Below, in pieces: positions 17,483 through 26,214 of a stretch of 64,000 nt of DNA. Made by a program: the position numbers and the translations under genes. A model generated the notes under the pieces. The model was not told the origin of the DNA. It saw only the letters and a program-made list of their open reading frames with translations, and ran no database searches. How positions within the stretch are numbered: the first letter of the stretch is position 1; the number at the start of each line of letters is the position of its first letter. The DNA is from Methylocaldum sp. 14B (lineage in GTDB: Bacteria > Pseudomonadota > Gammaproteobacteria > Methylococcales > Methylococcaceae): assembly GCF_002005105.1 (NCBI RefSeq), contig NZ_MSCV01000021.1, forward strand, positions 37,876 through 101,875, given 5' to 3'.

Positions 17483-18910
17483 ATGAATAAGAAATGGCTG
17501 ATGATCGTGCTTGCCGCCTTACCGGTCCCGGCCCTGAGCGCCGAGGGCAGCCTACCGCCGCCGCTGGATCTGACCCATCATGCCGTCGGCTATCTGGCCG
17601 TCGCGATCTTCCTCGGAGCTTATGCGCTGGCCATGATCGAGGAGGTCACGGAACTCAGGAAATCGAAGCCGATGGTTCTTGCCGCCAGCCTCATCTGGGT
17701 CTTGATTGCTGCCGTATACGTCCGGGACGGCCTTGGCGAGCAGGCCGAGCAAGCATTCCGCACTGGGTTGGAGGGGTACGCGGAGCTATTCCTGTTCATA
17801 CTGGTTTCGATGACCTACCTCAACGCCATGGAAGATCGGGGGGTGTTCGAATCCCTGCGTATCTGGCTGCTGCGCAAGGGCTTCAGCTATCGGCAGCTGT
17901 TTTGGATCACCGGATGCCTGTCCTTCTTGCTGTCCTCGGTGTGCAACAATCTCACCACCGCCCTTTTGATGGGCACCGTGATCATGGCGATGGGGCGGGA
18001 TAACCGCCGCTTCATCGGCGTGGCCTGCGTCAACGTGGTGGTTGCCACCAATGCCGGCGGCTCCTTCAGTCCGTTCGGCGATATCACGACCCTCCTGGTC
18101 TGGCAAAAAGGGGTCGTGCCGTTCATCGAGTTCTATTCGTTGCTGGTCCCCTCCATCGTCAATTTTGTCCTGCCGGCAGCCATCATGTACTTCTGGGTTC
18201 CCAAGGAAAAGCCGGCACCCGCTCTGGAGGCTTTCGCCCTGCGGCGCGGGGCGAAAACGATTATTCTGTTGTTTCTGTTGACCATCGTCACCGCCGTCTG
18301 TTTCGAGAACTTCCTGAGTCTCCCGCCGGCCGCCGGCATGTTGGCGGGGCTCACCTATCTGAAATTCTTCAGCTATTACCTGCAGAAGACTGCGGCGCCA
18401 CGCGGCAATTCGGGCGAAGTCGCCGATACCGATGCCATGGAAATCCCCTACGACCTGGAGGAACGGCATCATTTCGACGTATTCCACAACGTCTCGCGAT
18501 TGGAATGGGACACGCTGCTGTTCTTCTACGGCGTCATGGTCAGCGTCGGGGGGTTGAGCTTCATCGGCTATTTGAACTACGCCTCGCAGTTCCTTTATAC
18601 CGATCTCGACCCCACCATCGCCAACGTGCTGGTGGGCATCATCTCCGCCTTCATCGATAACGGCACCATCATGTTCGCCGTGCTGACGATGATGCCCGAT
18701 ATCTCACAGGGGCAATGGTTATTGGTGACGCTGACGGCGGGTGTCGGGGGAAGCCTGCTCGCCATCGGCTCGGCGGCGGGTGTGGGACTTCTCGGTCAAG
18801 CCAAAGGCTTCTATACCTTCAGCACACACCTGAAATGGGTTCCGGCCATTGCGCTCGGGTATGCCGGCAGCATAGTCGCGCATTTCGTGATCAATGCCCG
18901 GTATTTTTAG
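17483..18910 (+). CDS. nhaD: NhaD-type sodium/proton antiporter, copy 1
   Basis: 475 aa inner-membrane protein of the NhaD/arsenite-permease-like group. Signal-like first segment to residue 20, then about 12 spans. Conserved blocks: YALAMIEEVTELRKSKPM, FILVSMTYLNAMEDRGVF, NNLTTALLMGTVIMAMGRDN, VVATNAGGSFSPFGDITTLLVWQ, LEWDTLLFFYGVMVSVGGL and GGSLLAIGSAAGVGLLGQ. It exchanges Na+ or Li+ for H+ at alkaline pH in the family. The motif DNGTIMFAVL differs from DNIPVMFAIL of copy 2 at 46241. The 229-bp leader before it shows no structure I can support. Confidence 0.88.
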   Translation: MNKKWLMIVLAALPVPALSAEGSLPPPLDLTHHAVGYLAVAIFLGAYALAMIEEVTELRKSKPMVLAASLIWVLIAAVYVRDGLGEQAEQAFRTGLEGYAELFLFILVSMTYLNAMEDRGVFESLRIWLLRKGFSYRQLFWITGCLSFLLSSVCNNLTTALLMGTVIMAMGRDNRRFIGVACVNVVVATNAGGSFSPFGDITTLLVWQKGVVPFIEFYSLLVPSIVNFVLPAAIMYFWVPKEKPAPALEAFALRRGAKTIILLFLLTIVTAVCFENFLSLPPAAGMLAGLTYLKFFSYYLQKTAAPRGNSGEVADTDAMEIPYDLEERHHFDVFHNVSRLEWDTLLFFYGVMVSVGGLSFIGYLNYASQFLYTDLDPTIANVLVGIISAFIDNGTIMFAVLTMMPDISQGQWLLVTLTAGVGGSLLAIGSAAGVGLLGQAKGFYTFSTHLKWVPAIALGYAGSIVAHFVINARYF

Positions 18911-19024
18911 CGCGCAGGGTAAGTTCTGGAATGGCTATCGTCTCAAAGAAAATGGGATAGTGATCGCTTACGGACGGAAATTCCGATGCCTTTTATTCTG
19001 CGCATACAGAAATCTTATTAATCA

Positions 19025-19161
19025 GGCCCGTAAATACCCTCCTGGTATTTCGGGCCGCCGCCCAGGCCGGTACACGCCCGGCCTGGGCTCACGCGGCTTG
19101 TCGCCGCGCCGGGGCATCCCTGCCCCGGATTAACCCGGCCTATATTTATAGGCCGGGTTAA
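19025..19161. repeat. Five consecutive hairpins between nhaD and trkH
   Basis: Five back-to-back stem-loops: GGCCCG-t-AAATACC/GGTATTT-CGGGCC (19025-19056), an 11-bp stem GCCCAGGCCGG/CCGGCCTGGGC (19060-19088), CGCGGC/GCCGCG (19092-19108), CCGGGGCA/TGCCCCGG (19109-19128) and a 14-bp stem TTAACCCGGCCTAT/ATAGGCCGGGTTAA (19130-19161). The first two are 3 nt apart and the third starts 3 nt after the second. No long T run follows on the plus strand. It ends 23 nt before the trkH ATG. Could be a structured mRNA leader or processing element, or a palindromic repeat cluster. Confidence 0.75.
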
Positions 19162-19184
19162 TAAGAACAAAAAAGCATTTCAGC

Positions 19185-20642
19185 ATGATTCAATTTCTGT
19201 CACTGGCCCGGGTTTTCGGGCTGATGCTAATGGTCTTCAGCATGACCTACATCTTGCCTATTTTGACGTCGCTCATTTATCGGGATGGGACGGAACTGCT
19301 TTTCATCGAGGACATGCTGCTCACCTTGGGTGCGGGTTTGCTACTTTGGATACTGACCCGCCAATTCGATAGGGAGTTGAAGGCCAAACAGGGCTTTATG
19401 CTGGTGGTGCTCGCCTGGACGGGAATGGCCGCCTTTGCAACTTTTCCACTCATGTCGTATCTGAAGAACCTGTCGTTTACCGACGCCTACTTCGAAACGA
19501 TGTCCGGACTTTCGACTACCGGCGCCACGACTCTGACCGGATTGGATCGGCTGCCGCCCGCCATCAATTTATGGCGGCATGAACTCAACTGGTTGGGCGG
19601 CATGGGAATCATCGTCTTGGCGGTGGCGATTCTCCCGGTGCTCGGTGTCGGTGGCCGCCAGCTGTTTATGGCTGAAACGCCCGGCCCCATGAAAGACAGC
19701 CAGCTCACGCCGCGCATTACCGAGACGGCCAAGAATCTCTGGCTGGTTTACGGCAGCATCACCGTGGCCTGCATTTTTGCCTTGAAATGGGCAGGGATGA
19801 CGTGGCTGGACGCTGTCTGCCATGCATTTGCAACCTTGTCGCTCGGCGGGTTCTCCACCTACGACGCCGGTGTCGGCCACTTCAATTCGCCCGCAATCGA
19901 GGCGGTTTTGATCGTTTTCATGCTGCTGGCGGGGATGAACTTCGCCACGCATTTTCTGGCGCTCCGCGGCAGGAGCCTGATGCCGTACAAGCATGATGTC
20001 GAGTTGCTACCTTATCTGGTGCTTGTGGTGGGCAGTTGCGTGGCAATTGGGCTTTATCTGTGGCTTCAGGGCACTTATGCGGATTTTCCGACCGCCCTTC
20101 GCCACGCGAGCTTCAGCTTGGTGTCCATCGGCACCGACTGCGGGTTTGTCACCGCCGATTTCAACGAGTGGCCGATTTTTGCGCCGCTGTGGATGTTCTT
20201 CGTGAGTTGCGTTGCCGTCTGCACCGGATCCACCGGCGGCGGCATCAAGATGATGCGGACCCTGATTCTCGTCAAACAAAGCCAGCTCCAGATGTTCCTG
20301 CTGACTCACCCCACTTCGGTCAACCCGCTCAAACTCGGCAATATGGTCATTCAGTCACCGATCGTCCTGTCGGTGCTCGGATTTATTTTTGTCTATTTCA
20401 TGAGCGTCGTGGTCCTTACCTTATTGCTCGTAATCAGTGGACTCGATTTCCTGTCATCGTTCTCCGCCGTGCTCGCCAGCATCAACAATGCGGGTCCGGG
20501 GTTAGGAGAAGTAGGGCCTGCCACGAATTATGGCGGATTGACCGACTTTCAAACGTGGATCTGCACCTTGGCCATGTTTCTTGGCCGCATCGAGGTGTTC
20601 ACGGCGCTGATCCTGTTCACGCCGGCCTACTGGCGCAAATGA
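19185..20642 (+). CDS. trkH: TrkH-type potassium uptake protein
   Basis: 485 aa, typical TrkH length, inner membrane. Four pore-loop (MPM) repeats carry filter-like motifs: TMSGLSTTGATT, ATLSLGGFSTYD, SIGTDCGFVTADF, and INNAGPGLGEVGP. CTGSTGGGIKMMRTLILVKQ is the classic TrkH cytoplasmic signature. It takes up K+ together with TrkA, which is not in this window. The start follows the five-hairpin region; the neighbour upstream is nhaD, and both probably belong to a monovalent-cation island with the KdpDE-like pair. Confidence 0.92.
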   Translation: MIQFLSLARVFGLMLMVFSMTYILPILTSLIYRDGTELLFIEDMLLTLGAGLLLWILTRQFDRELKAKQGFMLVVLAWTGMAAFATFPLMSYLKNLSFTDAYFETMSGLSTTGATTLTGLDRLPPAINLWRHELNWLGGMGIIVLAVAILPVLGVGGRQLFMAETPGPMKDSQLTPRITETAKNLWLVYGSITVACIFALKWAGMTWLDAVCHAFATLSLGGFSTYDAGVGHFNSPAIEAVLIVFMLLAGMNFATHFLALRGRSLMPYKHDVELLPYLVLVVGSCVAIGLYLWLQGTYADFPTALRHASFSLVSIGTDCGFVTADFNEWPIFAPLWMFFVSCVAVCTGSTGGGIKMMRTLILVKQSQLQMFLLTHPTSVNPLKLGNMVIQSPIVLSVLGFIFVYFMSVVVLTLLLVISGLDFLSSFSAVLASINNAGPGLGEVGPATNYGGLTDFQTWICTLAMFLGRIEVFTALILFTPAYWRK

Positions 20643-20658
20643 GCGTCACTCCAGAGGT

Positions 20659-20865
20659 TTGACGCGCTGGATGCAGCGCGATGTGGCCGCGGCACGAAAA
20701 GCGCTCCGGCAACTGCTCAAGGAACCGATTCGGTGTATTCCGGTGGAACGGAAAGGCAAGAAAGTATTGCGGGCGGAAGGACAAACGACCGTCGGGACCT
20801 TACTGTCCCAAGGTTATATAAACTTGGCGTCCCCAAGGGGGTTCGAACCCCTGTTGCCGCCGTGA
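20659..20865 (+). pseudogene. C-terminal remnant of a site-specific recombinase
   Basis: 68 codons: VAAARKALRQLLKEPIRCIP, VERKGKKVLRAEGQTTVGTL, then LASPRGFEPLLPP. This is the usual end of large serine recombinases, with a short EGxTTVGxL strand and a tail that is antisense tRNA sequence. The N-terminal catalytic domain is missing. The final 13 codons lie within the tRNA-Glu gene on the opposite strand, as expected where a recombinase-bearing element once integrated at a tRNA 3' end. Confidence 0.6.
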
Positions 20866-20900
20866 GAGGGCGGAGTCCTGGGCCGCTAGACGATGGGGAC
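20825..20900 (-). tRNA. tRNA-Glu (anticodon CTC)
   Basis: Reading from 20900: acceptor GTCCCCA, D arm with GTCTAGCGGCCCAGGAC, anticodon stem CCGCC/GGCGG with loop CTCTCAC (anticodon CTC), T arm AGGGG-TTCGAAC-CCCCT, acceptor TGGGGAC, discriminator G and an encoded CCA. 76 nt with all expected pairings. The more common glutamate tRNA has TTC; this one reads GAG only, so a TTC isoacceptor must exist elsewhere. Confidence 0.95.
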
Positions 20901-20917
20901 GTAGCGGAAGGCCTAAT

Positions 20918-20946
20918 AGATTAGCGCGAGACGTCCGATTGATCAA
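20918..20946 (-). promoter_or_regulatory. Sigma-70-type promoter of tRNA-Glu
   Basis: On the minus strand TTGATC (20946-20941) and TAATCT (20923-20918) are separated by exactly 17 nt. They place a start about 10 nt before the mature tRNA 5' end. Confidence 0.55.
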
Positions 20947-20993
20947 ATCCAATTTTTCCTATTCGCGCCTTGGCGAACAAGGTCCGTCTGCGT

Positions 20994-21024
20994 TTGGCCC
21001 CATGTAAGTCGGTCATGGGGCCAA
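20994..21024 (-). terminator. Strong hairpin downstream of icd
   Basis: TTGGCCCCATG (20994-21004) and CATGGGGCCAA (21014-21024) form a perfect 11-bp stem with a 9-nt loop. It follows the minus-strand isocitrate dehydrogenase gene by about 60 nt and precedes the tRNA promoter. No T run is seen, so it may be a factor-dependent or processing hairpin. Confidence 0.4.
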
Positions 21025-21087
21025 TCTTGAGATACTGTGTTGGGCTGCCTGGCAGCAGAAAACTTCTACGAGAACGGTGCTTTCCGA

Positions 21088-22113
21088 TCAGCCTTGCTCG
21101 ATGAGCTCGCGGATTATGGCATCGGCCATATGTTGCGTTCCGTAGGGCGAATTCGCGTTTAGGTCGGGCGTCACGATTCTGCCGTCGCGGATGACCTTAC
21201 GGACGGCTTGTTCGATCTTCCGGGCAGCGTCGAGCTCCCCGATATGTTCGAGCATCATGGCGCCCGCCAGGATCATGGCCGTCGGATTGGCAATGCCCTT
21301 GTCGGCAATATCCGGCGCGCTGCCGTGCACGGCCTCGAATAAAGCGGCATCGGTGCCGATGTTCGCGCCTGCGGTCAATCCCAACCCGCCGATGAGACCT
21401 GCCGCCAAGTCGGACAGAATATCCCCGAATAAGTTGGTGGTAACGATCACATCGAACACTTCCGGCCTCATGACCAGTTGCATCGAGCAGGCGTCGACGA
21501 TCTTGTCTTCGAACTCGATCTCCGGATAAGCCTTGGCGACTTCCCGACCGATTTCCAAAAACAGCCCGGAGGTACACTTCAAAATGTTGGCTTTGTGCAC
21601 CAGCGTCACTTTTTTGCGCTGGGTTTTGCGCGCATATTGAAAGGCGTATTCGATGATCCGTTCGGAGCCTTTCTTGGTAACGATCGCGATGCTTTCTGCT
21701 CCCAGTTTTTCCGCATCGACCTTGATGAAATGCTCGATACCGGCGTAGAGGCCTTCCGTATTCTCGCGAACCGTCACCAGGTTTACATTTTGAAACGGTG
21801 TGCTGGTGCCTTCGAAAGAAATGGCCGGACGAACATTCGCATACAAGTTGAATGTCTGTCGCAAGGTTACGTTGACGCTTCGGTAACCCCCGCCGACCGG
21901 CGTGGTCAGCGGGCCTTTGAAGCAAATTCGATTGTTCCGGATTGATTCGATGGTCGCATCGGGCAATGGATCGGCATGTTTTTCGACAGCCGCCATGCCG
22001 GCTAATTGCCGATCCCAGTGGATTCTTACGCCGGTCGCTTCGATCACGCTGACCGCGGCATCGACGATGGAAGGTCCGATACCGTCACCGGGAATGAGGG
22101 TAATCTGATGCAT
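21088..22113 (-). CDS. NAD-type isocitrate dehydrogenase family protein
   Basis: 341 aa beta-decarboxylating dehydrogenase. IPGDGIGPSIVDAA opens the cofactor domain. GPLTTPVGGGYRSVNVTLRQTF is the substrate loop with the phosphorylatable-type serine position and Arg. VTVRENTEGLYAGIEH, LVHKANILKCTSGLF (catalytic Lys), TTNLFGDILSDLAAGLIGGLG (catalytic Asp) and AVHGSAPDIADKGIANP are complete. The length and STPFQNVNLV block fit the short NAD-dependent isocitrate dehydrogenases rather than LeuB or E. coli-type Icd (about 416 aa). RBS AAGGAA precedes the ATG. Confidence 0.82.
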   Translation of the reverse strand: MHQITLIPGDGIGPSIVDAAVSVIEATGVRIHWDRQLAGMAAVEKHADPLPDATIESIRNNRICFKGPLTTPVGGGYRSVNVTLRQTFNLYANVRPAISFEGTSTPFQNVNLVTVRENTEGLYAGIEHFIKVDAEKLGAESIAIVTKKGSERIIEYAFQYARKTQRKKVTLVHKANILKCTSGLFLEIGREVAKAYPEIEFEDKIVDACSMQLVMRPEVFDVIVTTNLFGDILSDLAAGLIGGLGLTAGANIGTDAALFEAVHGSAPDIADKGIANPTAMILAGAMMLEHIGELDAARKIEQAVRKVIRDGRIVTPDLNANSPYGTQHMADAIIRELIEQG

Positions 22114-22275
22114 GCAGAGAATTCCTTATTTATTTTGAGTGATGAAATTGTCGCTTTAGCGGATTATCCAACAGTAAACGACAAAGTTTAAGCATCAGAG
22201 TCGGCCTTCCGAGCGCCGATCATTTCTGATAGATTCACTAAGGTATTTTATCCACTTTAATTTGAGACAGCCGGT

Positions 22276-22611
22276 ATGGACGTTACAGAACGCATCAAGA
22301 AACAACTCGCCGAGAATCCGGTGATCCTTTACATGAAGGGGTCTCCCGATTTTCCTCAGTGCGGCTTTTCGGGACGGGCAGTGCAAATTTTGGAACGCTG
22401 CGGCGTCGAGTACGCTTACGTGAACATCTTCGAAGATCCCGAGCTGAGAGAGGGGCTGAAGGTATTTTCTCAATGGCCGACGTTTCCGCAGCTTTACATT
22501 AACGGCGAGCTGGTCGGCGGAAGCGATATCATGTTGGAGCTGTTCGAAAGCGGCGAGTTGCAGAAGCGGCTGAGCGAAGCGGCTCCTACTTCGGTGGATT
22601 CATCCGAGTAA
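22276..22611 (+). CDS. grxD: Monothiol glutaredoxin GrxD (Grx4)
   Basis: 111 aa monothiol glutaredoxin. CGFS active site at 29-32 within KGSPDFPQCGFSGRAV, then WPTFPQLYINGELVGGSDIM, the glutathione-binding TFPQ and GGSD blocks. These proteins bind a glutathione-ligated [2Fe-2S] cluster with BolA partners in iron-sulfur trafficking. The stop overlaps the end of convergent rnt by 12 bp. Confidence 0.95.
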   Translation: MDVTERIKKQLAENPVILYMKGSPDFPQCGFSGRAVQILERCGVEYAYVNIFEDPELREGLKVFSQWPTFPQLYINGELVGGSDIMLELFESGELQKRLSEAAPTSVDSSE

Positions 22612-23250
22612 ATCCTCCGGGCTGCCTTTTTCAATCGTTACCAGGTCTTTCCAGCGATTTACGATCGTACAGAACAGGCGAGCGGTTTGCTCGGCGTCAT
22701 AAATCGCGGAATGCGCTTGGTCGTTGTTCCACTCGAATCCCGCCGCTTGCACCGCCTTCGCCAGCACGGTTTGGCCGTAAACCAGACCGCTTAAAGTAGC
22801 GGTATCGAAAGTGCTGAAAGGGTGAAAAGGATTCCGCTTGATCCCGCACCGCGCCACTGCCGCGTTCAAAAAACCGATGTCGAAGGCGGGATTGTGCCCG
22901 ACCAGGATCGCCCGAGTACACTCGGTGCGCCGGACGGCGGCGCGAATGGGCTGGAAGATCTTCGAGAGCGCTTCCTTCTCATCCACCGCGAATCGAAACG
23001 GGTGATAAGGATCGATCTTGTTGAAACTCAAGGCAGCCGGATCCATGCGAGCACCTGGAAACGGCTTGATATGAGTGGAATGGGTCTCACAGATCTGGAG
23101 ATGGCCGTTGCCGTTCATCTCGGGAATAACCACGGCAATTTCCAGCAAAGCATGTTCCGAAGGGCTTAGACCCGAGGTTTCGACGTCGACGACGACAGGC
23201 AAATAGCCGCGGAAGCGGCGCGCCAAACTGGCGAGATGATGATCAGGCAT
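22600..23250 (-). CDS. rnt: Ribonuclease T
   Basis: 216 aa DEDDh 3'-5' exonuclease that trims tRNA and other RNA ends. Exo I VVVDVETSG (D22, E24), Exo II ILVGHNPAFDIGFLNAA, Exo III AHSAIYDAEQTARLF with the general-base His and final Asp. The KIDPYHPFRFAVDEKEAL and NPFHPFSTFDTATLSGL blocks are specific to RNase T. Convergent with grxD, the usual proteobacterial neighbour. Confidence 0.93.
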   Translation of the reverse strand: MPDHHLASLARRFRGYLPVVVDVETSGLSPSEHALLEIAVVIPEMNGNGHLQICETHSTHIKPFPGARMDPAALSFNKIDPYHPFRFAVDEKEALSKIFQPIRAAVRRTECTRAILVGHNPAFDIGFLNAAVARCGIKRNPFHPFSTFDTATLSGLVYGQTVLAKAVQAAGFEWNNDQAHSAIYDAEQTARLFCTIVNRWKDLVTIEKGSPEDLLG

Positions 23251-23401
23251 TATTCGATCGCATTTTTTTCTCGACTAGGTTCGCTAAGCTCATTATATTT
23301 TCCCGTCAACTCGAATTTAAGTTCACGGTAGCTCGAAGCTTCGCCCTGGATATGCTAATTTTAGAGAAAGCCTGATCGACTTCGGGAAAGGAACAAAAAA
23401 A

Positions 23402-24208
23402 ATGAAAACAACTCGCCAGTTACGCCCTTCATTGCCGGTCTTCGGACTCGCGCTTATCGTGAGTCTTGCCGGCTGCGCGACCGCCACCAAGCATGATCCA
23501 CGCGACCCTTGGGAAGGGTGGAACCGCGGCGTTCAGAAATTTAACGATACTCTGGACGATTATGTCATGAAGCCCGTCAGTCAGGGCTATCAATATATCA
23601 CGCCGTCGTTCGTCGATAAGGGTATCACCAACTTCTTCAGCAATGTGGACGACATTGGCGTAATCGCCAACGACCTATTGCAATTCAAGCTTCTCCAAAC
23701 CGGGCAAGACACCGGCCGATTCCTGGTCAATACGGTTCTGGGTGTGGGCGGATTCATCGATGTCGCCTCCAAGCTCGATCTACCGAAACACAACGAAGAT
23801 ACTGATCAGACCTTGGGCGCCTGGGGCATTCCGTCGGGTCCCTATCTGGTTCTGCCGTTCATCGGACCAAGCACGCCCCGCGGCGCCCTCGGCTTGGCCG
23901 GAGACACCGCCGCCAACCCCATTAACTGGATCACTCCGGCCGCGATTCCCTATGGAACGGGCACTCTGAAAACGGTCGACATGCGCGCCGACCTGTTGAG
24001 CGCCACCAAAATCGTTGACGAGGCCTCGGTCGACCGTTACGAGTTTATTCGTAACGCTTACTTTCAGCAGCGCAATTACCTGATCCATGACGGCAACCCT
24101 CCTCTGGAGGATGAGTTCGAGCAGGAAATGGACCTTGAATTGGAAGGCTTGAGCCCAAGCAACGGAGATACCGAAAAGAAGGAAAAACCGGAAAACGAAC
24201 AGCTTTAG
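23402..24208 (+). CDS. mlaA: MlaA outer-membrane lipoprotein
   Basis: 268 aa. Lipoprotein signal with lipobox LAGC (Cys25) and RBS GGAAAGGAAC. The MlaA/VacJ family core is complete: DPWEGWNRGVQKFNDTLDDYVMKPVSQGYQ, FFSNVDDIGVIANDLLQFK, RFLVNTVLGVGGFIDVASK, DQTLGAWGIPSGPYLVLPFIGPSTPRG. It removes mislocalised phospholipid from the outer leaflet with OmpC and the MlaFEDBC pathway. The acidic tail (DEFEQEMDLELEGL) is long for the family. The other mla genes are elsewhere. Confidence 0.93.
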   Translation: MKTTRQLRPSLPVFGLALIVSLAGCATATKHDPRDPWEGWNRGVQKFNDTLDDYVMKPVSQGYQYITPSFVDKGITNFFSNVDDIGVIANDLLQFKLLQTGQDTGRFLVNTVLGVGGFIDVASKLDLPKHNEDTDQTLGAWGIPSGPYLVLPFIGPSTPRGALGLAGDTAANPINWITPAAIPYGTGTLKTVDMRADLLSATKIVDEASVDRYEFIRNAYFQQRNYLIHDGNPPLEDEFEQEMDLELEGLSPSNGDTEKKEKPENEQL

Positions 24209-24243
24209 CCCGTTTTCCGAATCGGTGTAAGGGATTCGGATAT

Positions 24244-24314
24244 GTAGGTCGGCAATCCCTTGCCGACGTATCGGCTCGGCGAAGGGCTTTGTCGGCAAGG
24301 GATTGCCGACCTAC
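24244..24314. repeat. Family A REPIN cluster 2
   Basis: One GTAGGTCGGCAATCCCTTGC... palindrome (24244-24267) and its inverted partner (24291-24314) separated by 23 nt, directly after mlaA. Confidence 0.85.
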
Positions 24315-24385
24315 GTTCTCCCCTCCTGGCACGAATCCGTACACCGGGATGGAAAACGCTCTAAGCGCTACGTCAGAAGACGCAT

Positions 24386-24421
24386 AAACCGGCACCGGAC
24401 GTTCCCGTGCCGGTTTTTTTC
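24386..24421 (+). terminator. Intrinsic terminator
   Basis: AAACCGGCAC pairs with GTGCCGGTTT around an 11-nt loop, followed by a run of T. It lies 178 bp after mlaA, beyond the REPIN, so either the mlaA transcript is long or a short RNA is encoded at about 24315-24421. The rest of 24422-24557 shows nothing. Confidence 0.75.
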
Positions 24422-24557
24422 TTTGCACGCCTACCTTCGAATCCATTCGCATCGTGACAGACAAAGCTTCGACTCTTCGGGTCGAAGTGCGATCTCCGAG
24501 GCCGCATCTAACCGAGTGTCCGCATAACCCGAGCCTACTCGTACGCAGCCTTCCCGC

Positions 24558-25718
24558 CTAAGCCGCCGCCACGATAAGCGGGACGAACATCTCCTCCGGG
24601 CTCATGCCGCCGTGGACACCGATCTGCCGATATGGGCGTTCGCCAGGGAGCCAATCCTTTATCACGTAATTCTCCTTCATGATCAGCATGTAATCGCCTA
24701 TGCGTTCGGTCAACCGCGGGTGAGGCGTGCCTGAACCGAAACAGCCGGAAGCGAGAAGATCCCGACTGAGATGCAATTCGAGATAAGCGGTCAAGTTATC
24801 TTGTACATAACGTTCGAAGCGTTGCGCCTCTCCCGATTTCACATAGCAATATGCAGCCCGTCTTTCACCGCATAAAGGTAATATCAGGCATTCATTCAGC
24901 TCCGAATGATCGTCCAACTCGATGGCACGCTCGGGGCTGGTATCGATTTGACCGTGGTCCGCCGCGACGATGAGCAGTGTATCGCTTCCCGCAATGTTTC
25001 CGAAAAACGCCTCGAAGGCGCTGTCCAGTTCAGCCAGATGCTGTTCCGCCTCCGGGCTTGCCGATCCATTCTCATGGCCGATATGGTCGAGCTCAGACCA
25101 GTAGGCATAAATGAATTTGCGATGAACATCCTTCCGGAGAGTCCGAACGATCACGCCGAAAAATTCCTCGATCGTATCGAAATCTCGCAATTCGGCTCTG
25201 CCTTGATGCGCCAAGTTGAAGTCCGAATGGGCTATACGGCGCGGGGAAACGATATAGCAAGGCAGCGGAATGCGATTGAAGATCGGCACATGGCCGAAAA
25301 ATTTTTCGGCTTCGATGCCGCATTTCCCCAGCGGTATCCCGCCGTATCGAGGCACACCAGGCAATACCGACAGTACGGCACCCAACTCCTTGAAATACAT
25401 GTGCCATCCGGTCAAACCGTGCTGTTGCGGCGCCAGTCCGGTCAAGAAGCTCGTTATGGCCGTCGCGGTAGTGGACGGAAAGACCGATGTCATGCGTCCG
25501 CGGAGATGTTGCCGCAAGAAACTGCCGCGGTCCTGCCTGATCAAGTATTCATAACCGAGTCCATCGACTACGATCAGAACAACATTGCGGTAAGCGCCCA
25601 CCTCCGCCGATGACAGGCCGTTGAGGGGCGCATAGCCGTTCGGCTCACCACCGAGCCCGGTAATGAGCGAGCTGAGCAGATTTACGATGCCGGCGCCTTG
25701 ATAGTCCGGTAATTGCAT
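24558..25718 (-). CDS. Alkaline-phosphatase-superfamily phosphodiesterase
   Basis: 386 aa from the ATG at 25718, with GGGA 10 nt upstream. Type I nucleotide pyrophosphatase/phosphodiesterase fold: VVLIVVDGLGYEYL (first metal Asp), SVFPSTTATAITSFLTG with the nucleophile Thr, SELDHIGHENG (metal Asp and His), IVAADHGQID (metal Asp-His) and IGVHGGMSPEEMFVPLIV (metal His). All metal ligands are present, so it is probably active. No signal peptide, so cytoplasmic. Substrate unknown. Confidence 0.8.
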   Translation of the reverse strand: MQLPDYQGAGIVNLLSSLITGLGGEPNGYAPLNGLSSAEVGAYRNVVLIVVDGLGYEYLIRQDRGSFLRQHLRGRMTSVFPSTTATAITSFLTGLAPQQHGLTGWHMYFKELGAVLSVLPGVPRYGGIPLGKCGIEAEKFFGHVPIFNRIPLPCYIVSPRRIAHSDFNLAHQGRAELRDFDTIEEFFGVIVRTLRKDVHRKFIYAYWSELDHIGHENGSASPEAEQHLAELDSAFEAFFGNIAGSDTLLIVAADHGQIDTSPERAIELDDHSELNECLILPLCGERRAAYCYVKSGEAQRFERYVQDNLTAYLELHLSRDLLASGCFGSGTPHPRLTERIGDYMLIMKENYVIKDWLPGERPYRQIGVHGGMSPEEMFVPLIVAAA

Positions 25719-25803
25719 GCGCGTTTTATTCCCTGGCAAGCATCATTGCCGGTATGGGCTACGCAACCTTAAGGCGCGTTGTGCAGAACCGACTAATCGC
25801 TCT

Positions 25804-26214
25804 TCAAGTGCTAACCAATACCATCGCGATCAGACCTAGTACGATCCCGATCGCTTGCTTGAGAGTAACCGACTCGTTCAAGAAAAAATAGGCCAGAACC
25901 ACGGCGACGGTCGGATACAAGGCCGTAGCCGTGGAGACCAACACAACCGGGCCTTTGGTCATGGCATAAAGATAAGCGAAAGCTCCCATGGCCCCGAGGA
26001 TCCCGGTGCTCAACGCCAACACCATGCCGCGCGGCTCCGTGGCCGGCTTGAAGACGAAAAGGGCCAGAACAACCAGCGCTACGACGAGCCCGCCGGCAGC
26101 CTCGTAAATAATGGCGCTTTTGGGATCGATATAGCGCGTGGTGAGTTTCGGCAGAAATGCCCAAATTCCCCAGCAGATGAATGCCGTCGTCGCGGGCAAA
26201 AGCCAATGAGTCAC
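25804..26214 (-). CDS. EamA/DMT-type four-span transporter
   Basis: 136 aa, half-size EamA protein with four to five hydrophobic segments (WLLPATTAFICWGIWAFLP, AIIYEAAGGLVVALVVLALF, GMVLALSTGILGAMGAFAYL, VVLVSTATALYPTVAVVLAY, AIGIVLGLIAMVLV). Single-domain members work as dimers like EmrE-type transporters. The ATGA overlap with the aldo/keto reductase upstream shows coupling. Substrate unknown. Confidence 0.8.
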   Translation of the reverse strand: MTHWLLPATTAFICWGIWAFLPKLTTRYIDPKSAIIYEAAGGLVVALVVLALFVFKPATEPRGMVLALSTGILGAMGAFAYLYAMTKGPVVLVSTATALYPTVAVVLAYFFLNESVTLKQAIGIVLGLIAMVLVST

